Shown: positions 38,421 through 52,347, counted from the first letter of the stretch. The stretch: DNA of 64,000 nt from Cyanoderma ruficeps (GCA_008694505.1 VZDJ01000301.1:1527485-1591484), one strand, 5' to 3'. Notes: generated by a model not told the origin, from the sequence alone. Numbers and translations are program-made.

Positions 38421-41400
38421 AGTCAGAGCGAGCTTCAGGAGAACCTGGCCCTCTCTCCTATTCCTTGTCCCACCTCTGTCTCCCACCAAAGCAAGATAAA
38501 ACCTCACAGAAAAGAAATTCCTTTCCACAACACAATTGAGTGTTGCTCAGAGCCAGCTCAGTCCTGGCTTTCCTCTTTGTGCTCAACAGTACAGAGTCTG
38601 AATTAATGGATATACAGAGGGCCCACTTTCCAGGGAAAAGCGAATTCCAAGTTTGCAGCTGGGAAGAATGCATCGTATGTCTGGTATTCACGCTGCGCCC
38701 TCTCTTCCTCTTCCTTTTTTTGGCCGTATAAGGAGTTGAGCACAGCAGGCTGGACCAGTGAGTGCAGCGCTGCCTGCTCAGCACCGTTAGACCTCAGACT
38801 TTGTTTGTCTTTACTGGAAATCCAATAAATCCATCTAGGAAAAAGGCTAGTGCATGTGCCATGGAGTGTCAGGCTCATACACTGCGGTCTGGAGATGCAG
38901 GATCCAAACAGGAGCCAGCTGAACGACACCAGCCCAGCAAGTGCTCCTGCAGAGCTGCAAACACACGCACTGCACAGGCAGTAATTACCTTTATTACACT
39001 GTAGGGAAAGGGGGTCACATTAACTTAAAAACTAGAGACTATTGGAGCTGCAGTCCTAAAGGATTGTTTCACAGGTTTGCCATATTCATGTAATACCTGG
39101 ACAGGAAATAAAAGCCAACCTGGCATTGAGTGCACACACCTGGGGCTGGGAGGATGATGTGCCTTTGGCCACAAAGAAATACACCCTCTCCAACACACAC
39201 AGGTTATTAACTGGAGTGTGGGATCGCACTTTAGAGATGCAAATTGCTGGGAATTTTTCCTTGAGTCCTGACAATCCCCGAGTTCAAGTCTATTGCAGCA
39301 ATTTCACCAGCAGACTGGGATTTCCATATCCCCAATGCAATTACAGTATTACCTTCTGAAAACATAAAATCTTTTTGCCATTACTGCTTCTCTATAAACA
39401 ACAGACTGTTCCTGTGGGCACCTAGGGCACTGCAGGAGCAAAAAGGAGAGGAAAAGACATGCACCACATAACCTTCCCTTTACAGAGAGTGATGGGTGCT
39501 GCCCCATGGGATGGCAATATCAACCACCAGAGCCCCTCACGCTTGGCCCAAGGATCAAAGTGCAGGGGCAGAAACTCATAGGCAACCCAAACCCATCCAA
39601 CCACCCTGTCCTGCCCTCCCACGTCTGTCAAATATGTCAAGTTCCATCTCCTTCCCAGCACTAGCAACTCTGGGCTGCAGTTCCCCACTGCCACCCTCTC
39701 TTTGGAGGTTCCATCCCAGCCCCTGCAGCTGCCTGCTCCCAACCCTCCACCTCCACAGAGCTGCCTGCATGAGGAAGGACAGTGGCCAGAAACCTCTTCA
39801 TGACATCTGAAAACAGTCTTCAGCCTTCACCTGTTATATCCAGATGGAGTCAGGGATGCTCTGAAGCACAGAGCACAGAATGAAGCAGCTTGGATGAAGA
39901 CACACAGTTGAAACTCAGCTGGGGGAAGGGAAAGTTTCTAGCCTCATTAATAACAGCCTGAAATTAAAAGCAGAGCTTGTAGTACAGCTGCAATTTCAGC
40001 TACCCCGCTGCTTGTGTTAACAGTGTGGCTTTATTATGGTCAGGGATTAAAAACAGCTTCAACAATTAAAGGAGGGAAAAGAAAAAAATAATGACTGAAT
40101 GAAAGAACCACCAACAACAAAAATCAGTATAAAAAATTCCTGCGGGCTGGAATGATTAGGAAAAAACTGTTGTGTGCTGTGAGGAGCATGAGTGAATGCT
40201 TCCTTCCTCACACAGGCCCACACATGTCCCTGACAAGTATATCTGTCCCCCACCTGTGGGAAACCACCCAGTGCCCTGTAGCTGAGCACCAGCCACCATC
40301 AGCCTCCCCAGGGATGCCACCTCCTGCCCAGGAATAGGTGGTCTACAATCACCCTGCTCCAAGCAGACAGCTTAGAAACATCCTCACTCCTGCTGTCTAA
40401 ATAACACAGCATTAAGAACAAAATTGGAAAGAAAATAGTCTTGCAACAAATGACTAACATGCCTCAGAGTTCTCAGGAGGCACCAGTCTCATTGAGCAGC
40501 TCAGAAGAGCTGAGAAGCAGCATGCCTGTGTCTCTTGGAGGTGAGGTGGTTGCCTAAGGGCTCCTGAAGGCATTCACCCCACATTCCCTGGCACCTGCCC
40601 TGACACCAGCTGGGATAAGCTGCCACTGGGAAACCTCAGCTTGTTGTGTCTCAATACAAAAGTCATTGCCTTTGAGGGCTTGGCCAGTAATGCTGATATT
40701 GAACATACCTTCTTTATAAGAATTAAAAGCAGTATCTTCATGAGAAAGAGGAAGACTACCTCCCTTCTCTTTCACCACCTTCCTGTTAAAAGCATTCCCA
40801 GGAGCCATCACCTTTAGGGCAATCACCTACATTCACTACAAAACTACTGAGGACCAGAAGTCCCTTCAGGGCCAAGCTCACACTTGCTTTTTCTCAGCAG
40901 TGTTTCTGCTCTGCGCCCTTACAAGTTTTAGCTTCCATTTCTCCTGTCTGCAAAGCAAGAGTTATAAGCAAGGTAAGCCCAGCTGACCAGAAATTTTGGA
41001 GTTTGGGATTTCTTTTACTCCTTTTACTTCACTGTTGCTTTTGCCTTTGACCAACAACAGAAAGCTCAGCCACAGCACAGCAGGAAGGCATCAGTTTTCT
41101 CACAGAGCCACACCTACAGCTCTCTCTCCACTGCAGAAGGTCTGGCCTTCAAAAATCAATCCAAACTTGGCCCATCCACCAAAGCCGCCGCCTCTACGCT
41201 CTGTGGATATTAACCCAAGGACCACAGGACATTCCCAGAGATATGCTCTGGGCAAATTCCTGCATCTGCCACAGAGCTGCAATGCTCCAGAGCCAACCTC
41301 CTGACACAATGATGGTCATCTTCACCAAGACAGCAGATCCAGATTCCTCCAGTGTTTCCCATAAGGACACACTGGACAAATCCAGTCCTCGTGGCTGCTG

Positions 41401-42233
41401 CAACCCAGCAGTTAAAGCAATGCTGGGAACACCCAACAGATCTGAGCCCCATCCCTGCTATGGAATGAATGCAGAATCATTTTCCATAAGGGATTAAAGT
41501 CACATCCCTGTCAAAGAAACTATTACTTAACAGAAAAAATCTTTGCCGGGTTTGGAGACAGAACCATGGACTCAAAAATTCTTGCTGCTGCAATAAAGGA
41601 CAGAAACATCCAACCCAAATAAAGAAGATCCATCATTATGTGACAATGGCAGTGTCCAGAATCTGCCCTCAAAAGCCAGCCAAACACATTTTACACTGTT
41701 TGCTTTCACAAGCTCAGAAATTCAAGTTAGGCTGTGCCAACCCTTTGCAATTCCCTTCGATGGAGAGTATAAAGGACTTCAACAGAATTGCACTTGAGGT
41801 CACATCTGAAAAAATGTCATAGCTAAGGTAGCAAGTCCCAAGCAGCCACACAGCTTCTGCACCATGTCCTGGGTAGGTCTGGTATCTTAGAAAACCAAAA
41901 TCTCCTTTTTACATTGAAGTCTCCAGTATTTCAAAACCATTCAAATTAAAACTAACGAGCCCCACAATACACTTTCTCAGACACCAGAGCACTTTCTAAA
42001 TGCCAAGGTGACTGCAACCAAAAGTCACCACGGCTTAACAAATTCCGGTGACGTGACTTCTTGGTGGTTTCAGTTAAAGGGCTTTGCCTTTTGGCTGAGA
42101 GCACACGTGGCCAATACAACACAGCCTCTGTTCAGCTATGAGAATGAACCAGCTCCAGGCAGCCTCACAGTCCCACCATGGAAAGCATTATATCCTATCC
42201 CTTGCTTTACAGACAGGAAAAATAGAAGCTAAA

Positions 42234-42325
42234 AAACAAACGCCCACCAGAGAAACCCAAAAATAACATACAAAACAACACCCCCGAGAAAGGGTATAGG
42301 AAAAAAAAAACCCAAAAACAACACA
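42234..42325 (+). repeat. A/C-rich low-complexity tract
   Basis: The stretch is dominated by short A and C runs with little G or T and includes ten consecutive A at 42301-42310. It resembles the tracts near 244 and 13044, all with A and C on the plus strand. Confidence 0.75.
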
Positions 42326-42519
42326 AGACATGAAGGTTGGAGCTGCATTGCCCCAACACACTCACTCCTGGATGGAAAAGAAGGATGTGGGATGATGGCT
42401 GCACCAGGTACAGTCTGGGAGCGGGTAAATAGGCTGTGGCTTAGGGGAAGTGCATGGAACCAGGAAGGACTGAGGAAGCAACAGCCAGCAAGGAAGGTGC
42501 TGTGGCCACAAGATGTGGC

Positions 42520-42533
42520 AAAAAAAAAAAAAA
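42520..42533 (+). repeat. Poly-A run (14)
   Basis: Fourteen consecutive A. No recognisable retroposon body lies upstream. Confidence 0.95.
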
Positions 42534-43074
42534 TCAGATTATTTAGATCCTGTCCTTAGAAATAGATGATACAGTTTTTCTTTTACATAGGACTGCACTG
42601 GAAGGACTCATGCTCTCACCCTGGAATTTGTGACTTTCCATGTCACAGTTTTTTGAGTGCAGGTAACACCTATTCCTGCACAGGCAGATGGGGACCAATG
42701 CTGTGGTTGATATCAAGCCAGACTGCTCCTCCTCTTGAAAAACTGTTTCCAGCTCCAGCAGAAGGATTCTCATGTCCTCAGATGGCCAAAATCAGGCAAG
42801 CGCTGAGCAGTGCCTTTACCTAAAAGCTTTACTAACATCTGAAAGAATTACAATGGGCCTTCTGCATATTCTTCTCCTAAAACATATCTGATCCAAACTC
42901 AGTTCTCCCTCGCCTCCTCTGACATATGCCTGTATTTCTCCATTAGTAGTTGAGCTGCTGGTGACACCCTGAGTAGCTTCTAGAGCTTCAACGTATCAGT
43001 GAAATGACCACTGCAGGTCAGGGTGGAAACAACATCAGAACCAACAGCTCCCATGAACTACAATAGCTCTAAGA

Positions 43075-43215
43075 ATTCTGTTAAAGAGTTACTGGAATTT
43101 ATTGGGTTAATCATGCCAATATCTCAAAATCAAAAAGGACTTAAACTTTGTACCTGTACAATGCCAGAAAAAGTTTGTTACAAATGTCATAAACAATAAA
43201 ATATAACTGCATTTC
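43075..43215. promoter_or_regulatory. Candidate conserved non-coding element
   Basis: This is AT-rich unique sequence with GGGTTAATCATG near 43104 (homeodomain/OTX-type core) and repeated ACAA/ATAA motifs (43180-43205). It contains no CpG, no repeat and no open frame. Confidence 0.15.
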
Positions 43216-44984
43216 CAGAGAAGGAAATCTGGACACCTACAGTGGGTTGTCAGAGAGAAAAAGTACTAAAAAGGAATGAACTCTGGTTTGCCCCTTTTTC
43301 CAGCCCATCACAGGTACACACTCCCAAGAACCCAAACCTTTCCCCTTTAAATGAAGAACCAATCACCTCTCTAGGGTGACACCACAAGCTTTGGGTTTTG
43401 TGTCCATTTTAGCATGTGCAAGCCATGAGGCGCCAAGGGAGCCTATGAGCTGCTGCGTCTCAGAGAGACCAGACACTCCTCGACAGCAGCTCTCAGTAGT
43501 TCAAAGCTGGCACTTGCCAGTTTCTGCCCATTTCCTTGATTCCCAAAAGGCAGTCTATGACCCTTCTAGATTGACAAGTCAATTTTTGTAACAAAAACAT
43601 AATGGTCACTTGCTGCAGAGAAACATGAGCAGTCCAGCTAGGAGATGTCAGCACAGCACAAACAAGATTGCAGCACATCATACATGGAGCTGAAAGCCCT
43701 GAGATCCTGTCCTCCTGTTTCTGAAGTACCATTTGTATTAACTGGATTTAGCGTGGATTTTAAACATTACTTGAACACTTTCCTCAGTAAAAGGGGGTCA
43801 TTCAGGCACATTCACAGGAGCAAACCTCCTCTTTAGGGTGACCTAAAGCTGGAAGGTTTTGCTCTAGCCAACAGTGGAGAGAAGATTTGGTCAGAAAAGC
43901 ACTCAAGGTCACTGCTGGTCTTGGAAAGGCTGGATTAACTACAGTAAGGACTATAAAGAAGTTCTGCCTAGTCTGGAGGCCAGAGGTCCAAAAGGCAAGC
44001 CAAAAAGTAACTCATTCCCTTTCCTAACAAACTGTTTTCAGCTGGAAGCCACTTGGCAGCCTTCCTGCCAGAGGATGCTGCAGGTCAAGACAAGGGTTCA
44101 TTCCCGGCCAGGCTGAGTGGGGACACAAAACACAGGAACAGACAGTGCTCTTCAAACGTGGGCTGGAACACCAGGAGAACTGCATCTGCTGGGCTGGCCT
44201 CAGACAGCAAGGGATGCTGCTGGCCAGGACTGGTGTGCCCCAGGAAGCTATGACCTACCCAAAAGCAAGGATGGTGTAAGTACCAAGGCACAAACAAGGC
44301 AAGTCTTCAGGCACCCAGCTGCTCCACACCTGCCTCACAAGCACCTTGGGTTCCTTGATTCTGTGAAAATCAAGAGCAATGGCATTCTATAAGAAAAATG
44401 TCACTTAAACTCCTTATTAAAGGTAATTTCCTCTCCCACCCCTTTTCATTAGCAACACTCAAGCATTCATCAAATGATCCTACTACTTCCAGGCACAACG
44501 TTAGTCTTCTTACAAAGAACCTATATATTAACACTGTCTATTGTTCCAACCATAAAAAGTTGTACTAAAAAATCAATTGAGAAGCACAGTGCCCCAGTCA
44601 CCTGAATAGGAGTTTACCTTAAATAAACCTATCACACTGGAAAACCCGTAACTGCTTGGAAACAATGCTCATATGGAGAAAAGATGCAGCAGTAACCACA
44701 TTACTTTTCCCTTCTAGGCGGTAGCTTTCCACCTAAATGTTATACAATGCACCTGCTTATTGTTCTTATTACACAACATTGCATTCAATCTAAATCCATG
44801 CTGCAAGTATCTCACTTACAGCAAAGAGACTTCAGAAAGGAAAAATATATATATTAAAGGGAAGCAATCTATAGAAGCACACTATACAGCACCAATTCCA
44901 AGCAGGCTGTCATTCTGATCACACAAGATGGCATTTCCATTCCAACAGTATCCTTCAATGAAACATCCCTGTTACAGCATTATT

Positions 44985-45058
44985 CTGAATGCACAGAGTC
45001 CTTTTGAAACGAATGGTATGAATTCTTTTTGCCATTTCAAAAGGACTGTGTTGCTCAG
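44985..45058. ncRNA. Candidate pre-miRNA-like hairpin
   Basis: AGTCCTTTTGAAA at 44997-45009 pairs perfectly with TTTCAAAAGGACT at 45035-45047. Pairing continues inward as TGG/CCA (45014-45016 with 45032-45034), leaving a 15-nt loop. It continues outward after one mismatch for three pairs, then two pairs and four pairs separated by small bulges, giving about 25 base pairs in 74 nt. Length, loop and bulges fit a microRNA precursor; a short inverted-repeat transposon relic is an alternative. The hairpin is nearly symmetric, so the strand cannot be assigned. No known microRNA seed was recognised. Confidence 0.25.
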
Positions 45059-48000
45059 AGTGCTTTACCTTTGCACATCTTCCTTTCCAATAACTTGCAA
45101 AGGAGTAAGGCCAAAACGGGCCATTCTTTAAGGCAAGAATTAAAAATAAATAAATCAGCACTTTCCTTGGGAAGGAACTACAGAATAGGGCTGTGAATCC
45201 TAACTCAGGAAAGCCTCATGTGTCATTCCAGATCTAGGCCAACTCAGAAAATCACTTAAGCTCCTGATTAACTATAATATGTGCTTAAGTTGTTTTGACT
45301 TCCGTAGGACTTAAGCATATCCTTACATGCTTTCCTGTACAGAAATACTCCCTTAAACCAGATCTTGTTTTGTAGGGCTGCTACACACACACATATGCAG
45401 CTCATGCCCCCAAGAAAGTTCTGGCTCCAAGCCAGACTGCCTGAATTTTGTGCCTCACTAAAGACCAAAGTGTTTCACCCAGAGCTTTAAGTAAAGCTGA
45501 AGTCTGGAAGTGCTTTATCTCAGATAGGGACTTTGTGAAGATTCAGCTCTCAGTTTTCGATTTGGTAAGTGATGCTAAGACTCATGAGAAAGCTTACAGC
45601 ACACTAGAGCTGCAGATGCTTCCAAGAGGAGAAAATCTCCCCAGATCCAGTTCCATCTGCTCTAAATCACACTGTGGACCAGCCACAGGCTGTGAATGCA
45701 CAGCAGAGACAAGGAGGGCCTTTCTCTGGTCCCTTCTGAACTACTCCTGGTGGGGTTATACCTCAAAACACCACAAAGTTTTGTCCACGTGACAAAAGAC
45801 AGAGTTACAAGCAGGAAGTCTCTCAGCATCAAATGGGACACAAGGTTTCAATATCTCTCCATGTTACCTGTGAGGAATACAGTGAATCCTCCCCAGCATT
45901 CTACGTCACTGGGCTTGGGCAACTGCTAAACTATCCTAAACCTGCCCTACTACCAAGGAGCTCTCATGTTTCAAAATAGAACCTCAGCCAAAAAAAATCC
46001 CTTTGTCCAACTCCTCCCCTCACCAGCTACTCTCTTGCTATTAGAGTTAATTGCAAGCACATCCTTCCTACAGCTTGGCTGATGGAAAAGAACTCCTGCT
46101 ATGTAGGGGTTTGGTTTTCCCATCTTGCCTATTCTCAAGGCAGTGCAATAAATTATTATTATATATGTTGGCTTTGCAAATGACTAAAGCATCCTGAGTG
46201 CCTGCACAGGGGCATGCTGTTTCTCAGCATGATCTGAAATAGCCAAGATATTAAAATCCCAGAAAGAACTGAGTTTCTAATGGAAAAACTGATGTGCCAG
46301 ATGTTGACGCTGATGATTATTGTGGCAGCCTGGGGCAGAGCCCAAACCCCGCTGGGTTAGATGGCCTCACCATTCCTTGTTCCTCGATGACCCACTCTGC
46401 AGTGCAGCTGTTCCCACATCCACCCACCTCTGGGGTTACTCACGCAGAAGAGGGATGCACACTATTCTTTCCAAGCCCTGGACCTTCCCTTCTCTTCCGA
46501 TGACTATCCAACCCAAACAAGGGATCAAGCTCTTTGGTGCTGAAAACGGCGCAGGAGAAGGAGGACTTCACAGCAAGACATCCAATGGTGCAGCCACGTT
46601 TTGGATTCCACCAGTCCAATGGCTCAACCCAATCCTCCATTTGAGGAAGCCCCAACTAAACAAAACCCAACCCAGTTCAGCAGTGCAAGATGACTGTATC
46701 TTACCTCTTGAAACCCTCTTCTTTCTTAAAGATGACACCCAGTGAAAATATTACGATGAGAAAACTCTGCAGATTCAAGATATCAAGGGTGAAGATCACG
46801 CCCTTCGCCAGGAATCAGGAGAGGATCAGGACAGCAAACCACACACTCCCAGCACACCTACAACTTCTCTATGCCCAAGATTGGTATCTGATTCAAACCC
46901 ACAACAGCCTTTACTTCTCCCCAAAGTGGTGGAACAGGCTCCAGAAGCAGTGGGGATCCCTGATCCTCCTGCTTTGTGCAAGAAGCCAACCCCAAAGGTG
47001 TTGCTTACCCAGACAGCTGTGAGGAGGGCAGGCAACACCGTTCCCTACTGCAACAACTTCAGGGTTTTTCCCCCCACTCTGGGACCTCCAGCACCCTGTG
47101 ACAGGGGATTCTGCATCTCCAGTAACCTGGAAGCTCATGGAGCTGAGGAGAAGTCTCAACATGCACTCCCACACAGAGCGGAACAGGTTTGAACTGGAGG
47201 GTCTCTGTGGGAGTCTTGCACTGAATATGAAATGTACAGTAACGCCGAGCTTGTTCCAACTGAAGGCTAAATGCCTGTCTTCCCCTCTCAAAACACATGG
47301 ATGTCAAAATATCTGCTGATCACACAAATTACAGAAACAGAGACCACATAGTGACTGCAGGCAAGAGAACCACTGCTGCAAGCCTGCCCCAGGGAAGTGC
47401 AGCATCCCAACATATAAAAAAGAACACCATCCAAAAGTGAAAAGAAAATAGAAAAGTTTACTGCTTGTCATTTAAAAATGGATTTCTGTTACAGAAACAC
47501 ACCAGGAGCCTGCCTGCCCTCCTCCCTCAGCCCCTGCAAGGAAAGACATCATTTTCCTCCAAAGGTGACAACAGATCAAATAAAAACAGAAGCGACAAAG
47601 AAAGAGGAGAAGAGTTGCAGGATGCTGCAACTTCTCACTTCAAAGCAACAAATTCCTTCTACCATCAAGTTTATTTGAGTATCAACAAATAAATTGGTAT
47701 CACTTGAGAAAGTGAAAAAAAGAGAAAAACACGTAGTTTCAGTATCTACACTTAGGCTGAGTCTCTTGCCATCCTTTTCAGTATGTAAAAAAAAAATTCA
47801 AAAAACCCAGTGGTTTTCAGTAGTTTCTTTCTCCCATGATTGTTGTGAGAAAGTCTTGCAGAAACCATGGTAGAAATTAACTACTTTAAAACACAAACAT
47901 GATTGCACACATCTATTTAGCATGAAGCAAAACTCAAAAAATGTTTTTCCCCAAATTACAGTAGGACATTTCAATAGAAGGGAATACATTTCTTTGAAGT

Positions 48001-50796
48001 CAGTGCTGTCCTTTCAAGCTGACCTTCAGTCACCTGAGTCACATGCCCAAGACCACCAACCCCATGCAATTTCCATCTCCAAAGCTTTGGTCTTACAGGA
48101 TTTATTGTTTAAGCTGCAAGGGAAGCACATTACATACTGCTGACAGTGCATTTGCGCATGTGAACAAAGATGAGGGTGAGGTGAGATTAGGACAAACTCA
48201 AGGGAATTAGCTCAGTGGGTTATTTATTTCATGACAGCACAGATTAAAAGGGCTGACTGTCCCTTTGGCCTTACAAGCACTCATGTGAGCTATCAAGCAC
48301 GTTTTATTGGAGGGAAGGGGAAGAGATCTTATCATCCAGGTAAACATCTTAATAAACAGTTGAGCATTTGATGGACAGCACTTTGCATCTGATTAGCATG
48401 AAACCTCCCAGGATCCCCAAATGCCTTCCAAGGAAATGCTCTTTTTAAGCCTTACTGGGGTGGGTGGGCTGGATCAGCCCTGGCTGAGAGGCAAATATGC
48501 TGAGTCAGAGGGATCAACCACCCAGCCCAGGATATCACAATCTTCAGGCAGGGCCAGCCTTGCCCAGTATGCTCCAGTTCAGCAGCAACACGTGCAGTTG
48601 AAGCCTCCCAGTCCCAACTGGTACAGACAAGCACCCTGCTCGTGCCCTTTCCTGCTGGACCAGGCTTCACTGAGGCTCTCGAGGAATTGAGTAGCAGATT
48701 GAGTAGTAAAAGCCAGACGGTCTCATTCCTACTGACCCACTCGCACCGTAACATATTTCTCATTTCCGAGTGACTGGCTGTTCTCTCTCAGTCCTGGTTA
48801 ATATTATTTGTGTTTTAATGCTTTCTAGGAACCATTCCAGCTTTACATCACAACAAATACCACCGGGTAGGGGAAGCACTTAATCTGGCTGGCCTTGCTT
48901 TGGGTACTTCACTTTAGGAACTGGTCCAAGCAGTGAAAGGAACAGCAGTGCCTGCCCCACAGCCAGACCTCTCCCCACATACACTCAGCCCCACTGGGGA
49001 TGTTGCCTCAAAGTCTGAAGGTGGCTTTCATCAAGACTGAATTCTGGAGCTCCTCCAGAAATCCTCCAAGGAGCATGAACAAGCCAAATAAAGAGAAACC
49101 CACAAAAGCTTGAGATCAAAGGACTCCTTGGGTTCTTTTTCTTTGCAGACACATTGGGTATTTCCCATTTTCTTCCTCTCAGTCTCACCAGCAGCACATA
49201 TTTCTGCAGCCATCATTGCCAGAGTAAGTGCCCAACTTACTGGATGAGCAACTGCTGTACAACACTCAGGAGGAGGTTTTTGTCACCACTTCACTCTACA
49301 AGCTTGCACTGAACTGCTCAGTGACACCCACCTCAAAACTTCCTGAGCCACTCCTTTACAGGGTATTACTGTCACCAAGCTTTTAAACCCCACTTCTTTC
49401 CCTTCCTTCCCATCCTCAGGCCCAACTCATGAAACTCATGCTTTATAGCAGCCTGAATGACTTTCAGGTGTGCTTCCTGCCAGGAAGCTGTTCACCCAGA
49501 GTAATGTTCTGTTCCAGCCCAGGCTGCTTATGGAAGACTTTGTGGAGTGATGTTTCTCTTTTCGGCCCTCAGCCTGCTCAGCTCAGGAGGAAGCAAGGTA
49601 GGAAAGGTGAGCACACAAGACACATCCTACCATGGAGGTCTGGGAGCTGCTGCTTCCCAATGCAGGTTTGCTCTGAAGCTCAAACCAGACCCCAATCAAA
49701 TGCACCTGTTTGCACAGAGTGGCTTTATCCTTGCACCAGTTTCAGCCAGAACTCACTTTTTCTTTCAAAGAAGAAGCTGTTTTCTTGCTGAGCAGGAATG
49801 TAACCAGCTCAGAGACTTAGAAGTTAGCTCCTCATCTGCAATTCCATGTCTCCTTTGCAGTTTGAGCGTTATTTTCTCTCAGAAAAAGGAGCCAAAAGAA
49901 AATAAAATTAAAAAGAGAGAACCCAATCAAGGGTATCTACTGTTTGGGACAGGCATGACAAGCTCAGAAGGTGAATATTCACTGTCACCAGTTTGCCCCA
50001 GGGAGGGGAGAGGGGGACTCAGTGTTACAACATGTTCATTATTTACGCACAGATTTTCTCAGGAACTTGTAACCCACACCCAGCATCTCAGGAGCACGTC
50101 TGCAGGGTGCAAGCAATGAGGAAATCAGAGAGGGAAGAGGAGGAGATATCCTAAGTCAGCAGGAAAGTGTAAAGAGCTTGAAGCCAGGGGTTACCAACCA
50201 GACAGAATGATCCAGTTAAGCAACTGAGAGGAGGAAGCTAAAAACACCAAGGAAGGCTGAATACTGTTAGATTCCCAAAATACAGAAAGCACAGATAACT
50301 GGCACAAGTGACCACAAGAATTACATTAAAATACAGATTACACAGCATCCACCAGGATTCAAAAAAATAATCCTCAAAAAACTTAATAATGTACCTCTTC
50401 TCAGCAAATCCACAAAGTGCCATGGAGCAGCAGAGAGCATCTGAGCTCCAGGCAGCACCTGGAGGTCACAATCCATTTATTCTCAGGGAGTATTCCACTT
50501 ATCTCCCATCACCGAGTAAAAACACTGGTGCACAATAACTTTTAGTCAGTATTTCAGTGTTTTGGGGGCCAGGGAGCTTTGTGCTGTACTATTTTTCTTA
50601 CACCAAAAAGGCACCAGAACACTTGAAAGTTCAGATCCTGGAAGGCCTGTGGGCTTCATGGGAGGCAGGAGTTCTTTCTAAATTTTTTCCCCCATGCAAA
50701 AATATTTCCCATTTTCCACTCAGACAATAATTTTGAACTCTGCACAGCAACAACCTCTGCTAAGTGATGGTTAGAAGTGCTTTGACAGACTTCCAT
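45059..50796. other. Non-coding unique sequence
   Basis: No gene was recognised. The 190-codon open frame at 49547-50119 (plus) has no recognisable domain and runs through ordinary-looking sequence. A good minus-strand donor-like site GAG|GTAAGA lies near 46701-46709 without a supported exon. A weak resemblance to an internal CR1 phrase lies near 46918-46960. Confidence 0.65.
48175..48410. promoter_or_regulatory. Candidate conserved non-coding element
   Basis: This unique, CpG-poor block contains a GATA-type core (CTTATC at 48328-48333), a forkhead-type GTAAACA at 48340-48346, and a TTTGCATCTGATTAGCATG stretch near 48383. No open frame or repeat explains it. Confidence 0.2.
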
Positions 50797-50934
50797 CACC
50801 CCCTTGAAGTGTCCAAGGCCAGGCTGGATGAGGATCCGAGCAGCCTGGCCTATTGGATGGTGTCCCTGTCCATGGCAGGGAGGTTGGAACTGGATGATCC
50901 TTAACATTCCTTTCCACCCAAACCATTCAAAGAG
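50797..50934 (+). repeat. CR1 LINE 3'-end fragment
   Basis: The segment shows the CR1 3' order: TTGAAGTGTCCAAGGCCAGG, CTGGATGAGGATCCGAGCAG, CCTGGCCTATTGGATGGTGT, CCCTGTCCATGGCAGGGAGG, TTGGAACTGGATGATCCTTA and AACCATTCAAAGAGTC at the terminus. Plus-strand orientation agrees with the other copies. It is 5'-truncated, diverged and inactive. Confidence 0.92.
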
Positions 50935-52347
50935 TCAAGGATTAGCAATGCCCTCCAAATTCATCTTCAGCTCACATTAGCTTTCATTTTTTTCTATCAA
51001 ATTAATCATTACTCCTCTCATATATTACTAAGCAGTGGACTGAATCAGGTTATCTCATTTTTGGGAGGAGGAACCATTTCCACCGCCTTGTTTGCACAAC
51101 AGAACCACTGACTCAGTCACATCCAGCCCCAGCACACTGCTCCCCTCCACCCCTTCCTGGGCCAGTCCAGCTCCTCACCATTATTTTTGTGTAGGTCCCA
51201 CCCACATGCAATATAGTAAATGCTTGCTTTGAGTTTTTGGTTGGTTGTTTTTTCTCTTTAACCAAGTGACATTTTTCAAACCAGATGACTTTTTCCACTT
51301 TAAATGTTAGCAAAGGCGGGGGTGGGATGTGGTGAGGAAATCAATCAGTTCATCTTTCTCCTCTAGTTTGATGTAACACTGCCCTTACTCTTACACAGCA
51401 GCAGTACTTTTCAAATATATATTTCACAAAAATGTTAAAATCCTGCAGAAAAAAATCACCTACTAAGATGCCTAGCCTATACATTCTCTATTTTCTACCA
51501 CCTGTCAATGACTGTTGTTGAATGCATTAGAAATAGCCGTTCTCTTTTGTATTTTGCCAAGCTTGTTCATATGAGATACCATGTCCCTACTGCTATTAAA
51601 TGCCCCAAGGGACAGAGCAGCTCAGCCATCAGGAACACACACCAGACAAATCCTCTAAAGCCACCCCAGGATAATATACAGAAATCAGGAGTGCGAGGTT
51701 TAGGAATAAAATTTTTAAAGTTCCTTGCGCTGTTAACAAAAGTCAGCCACCAACCCAATGAAGACAGGAACACTTGGAGCACTACTCCTGTAGCATCAGA
51801 AAACATTGGAAACACAACAAAGGCAAGTTTTGTCCCCTCTCAGGCACACCAATGACAACAGTTATCATTTTTAGCACAGTTTATCTTCCTGCTCAAGCAC
51901 AAACCACACAGTGGTTGGTATTGTCAGAGAAGAGCACCTCATGTCTGCCCAAGTGATCAGTGGGGAGAGTGAGCTTCCCTACATTATAGAAGAGAGGGAA
52001 ATGCACAGCTCCTGGCTTCAAAGAACAGAGCACAAAGCAGCTTTAACCATGGAGACCAGAACAGCAAGCAACTGCTTGGACACAGGGAAAACAGGAAGGG
52101 GAACCACCTTATATCCAGAGTGACTTCTAGCTGGGTGAAATGAAGGGGTTGTTCTAACGTTTATCTCCTACACATGGATGCAACACTTTGTCTTCCACCC
52201 TCTTCAGGAGCTTCCCCACAGTCACAGAAGTTTGTAAAGAGATGCTGCTTTCTCTCCTACAGCACACATCAGTGTTTTAAGCACTCACCACCAAATTCAG
52301 CTTTACCCTTCCCCTTCAGACCTGCTCTGCCCTTTTCCTAAAAGGAG

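Larger units (their letters stand above)
38421..44970. other. Non-coding unique sequence
   Basis: No gene was recognised. Several opposite-strand overlapping open frames near 38.5-38.9 and 39.4-39.8 kb reflect higher GC, not coding. A/C-rich low complexity occupies about 42234-42325, and 14 consecutive A lie at 42520-42533. A block at 43075 is listed separately. Confidence 0.7.

Noticed and set aside
46918..46960. Weak match to a CR1 phrase (GTGGTGGAACAGGCTCC)
   Set aside because: Only one short phrase matches and the expected following CR1 blocks are absent, so the element cannot be supported.
49547..50119. 190-codon open frame, plus strand
   Set aside because: No family resemblance, runs across low-complexity A-rich sequence near its 3' half and shows no splice-supported boundaries.
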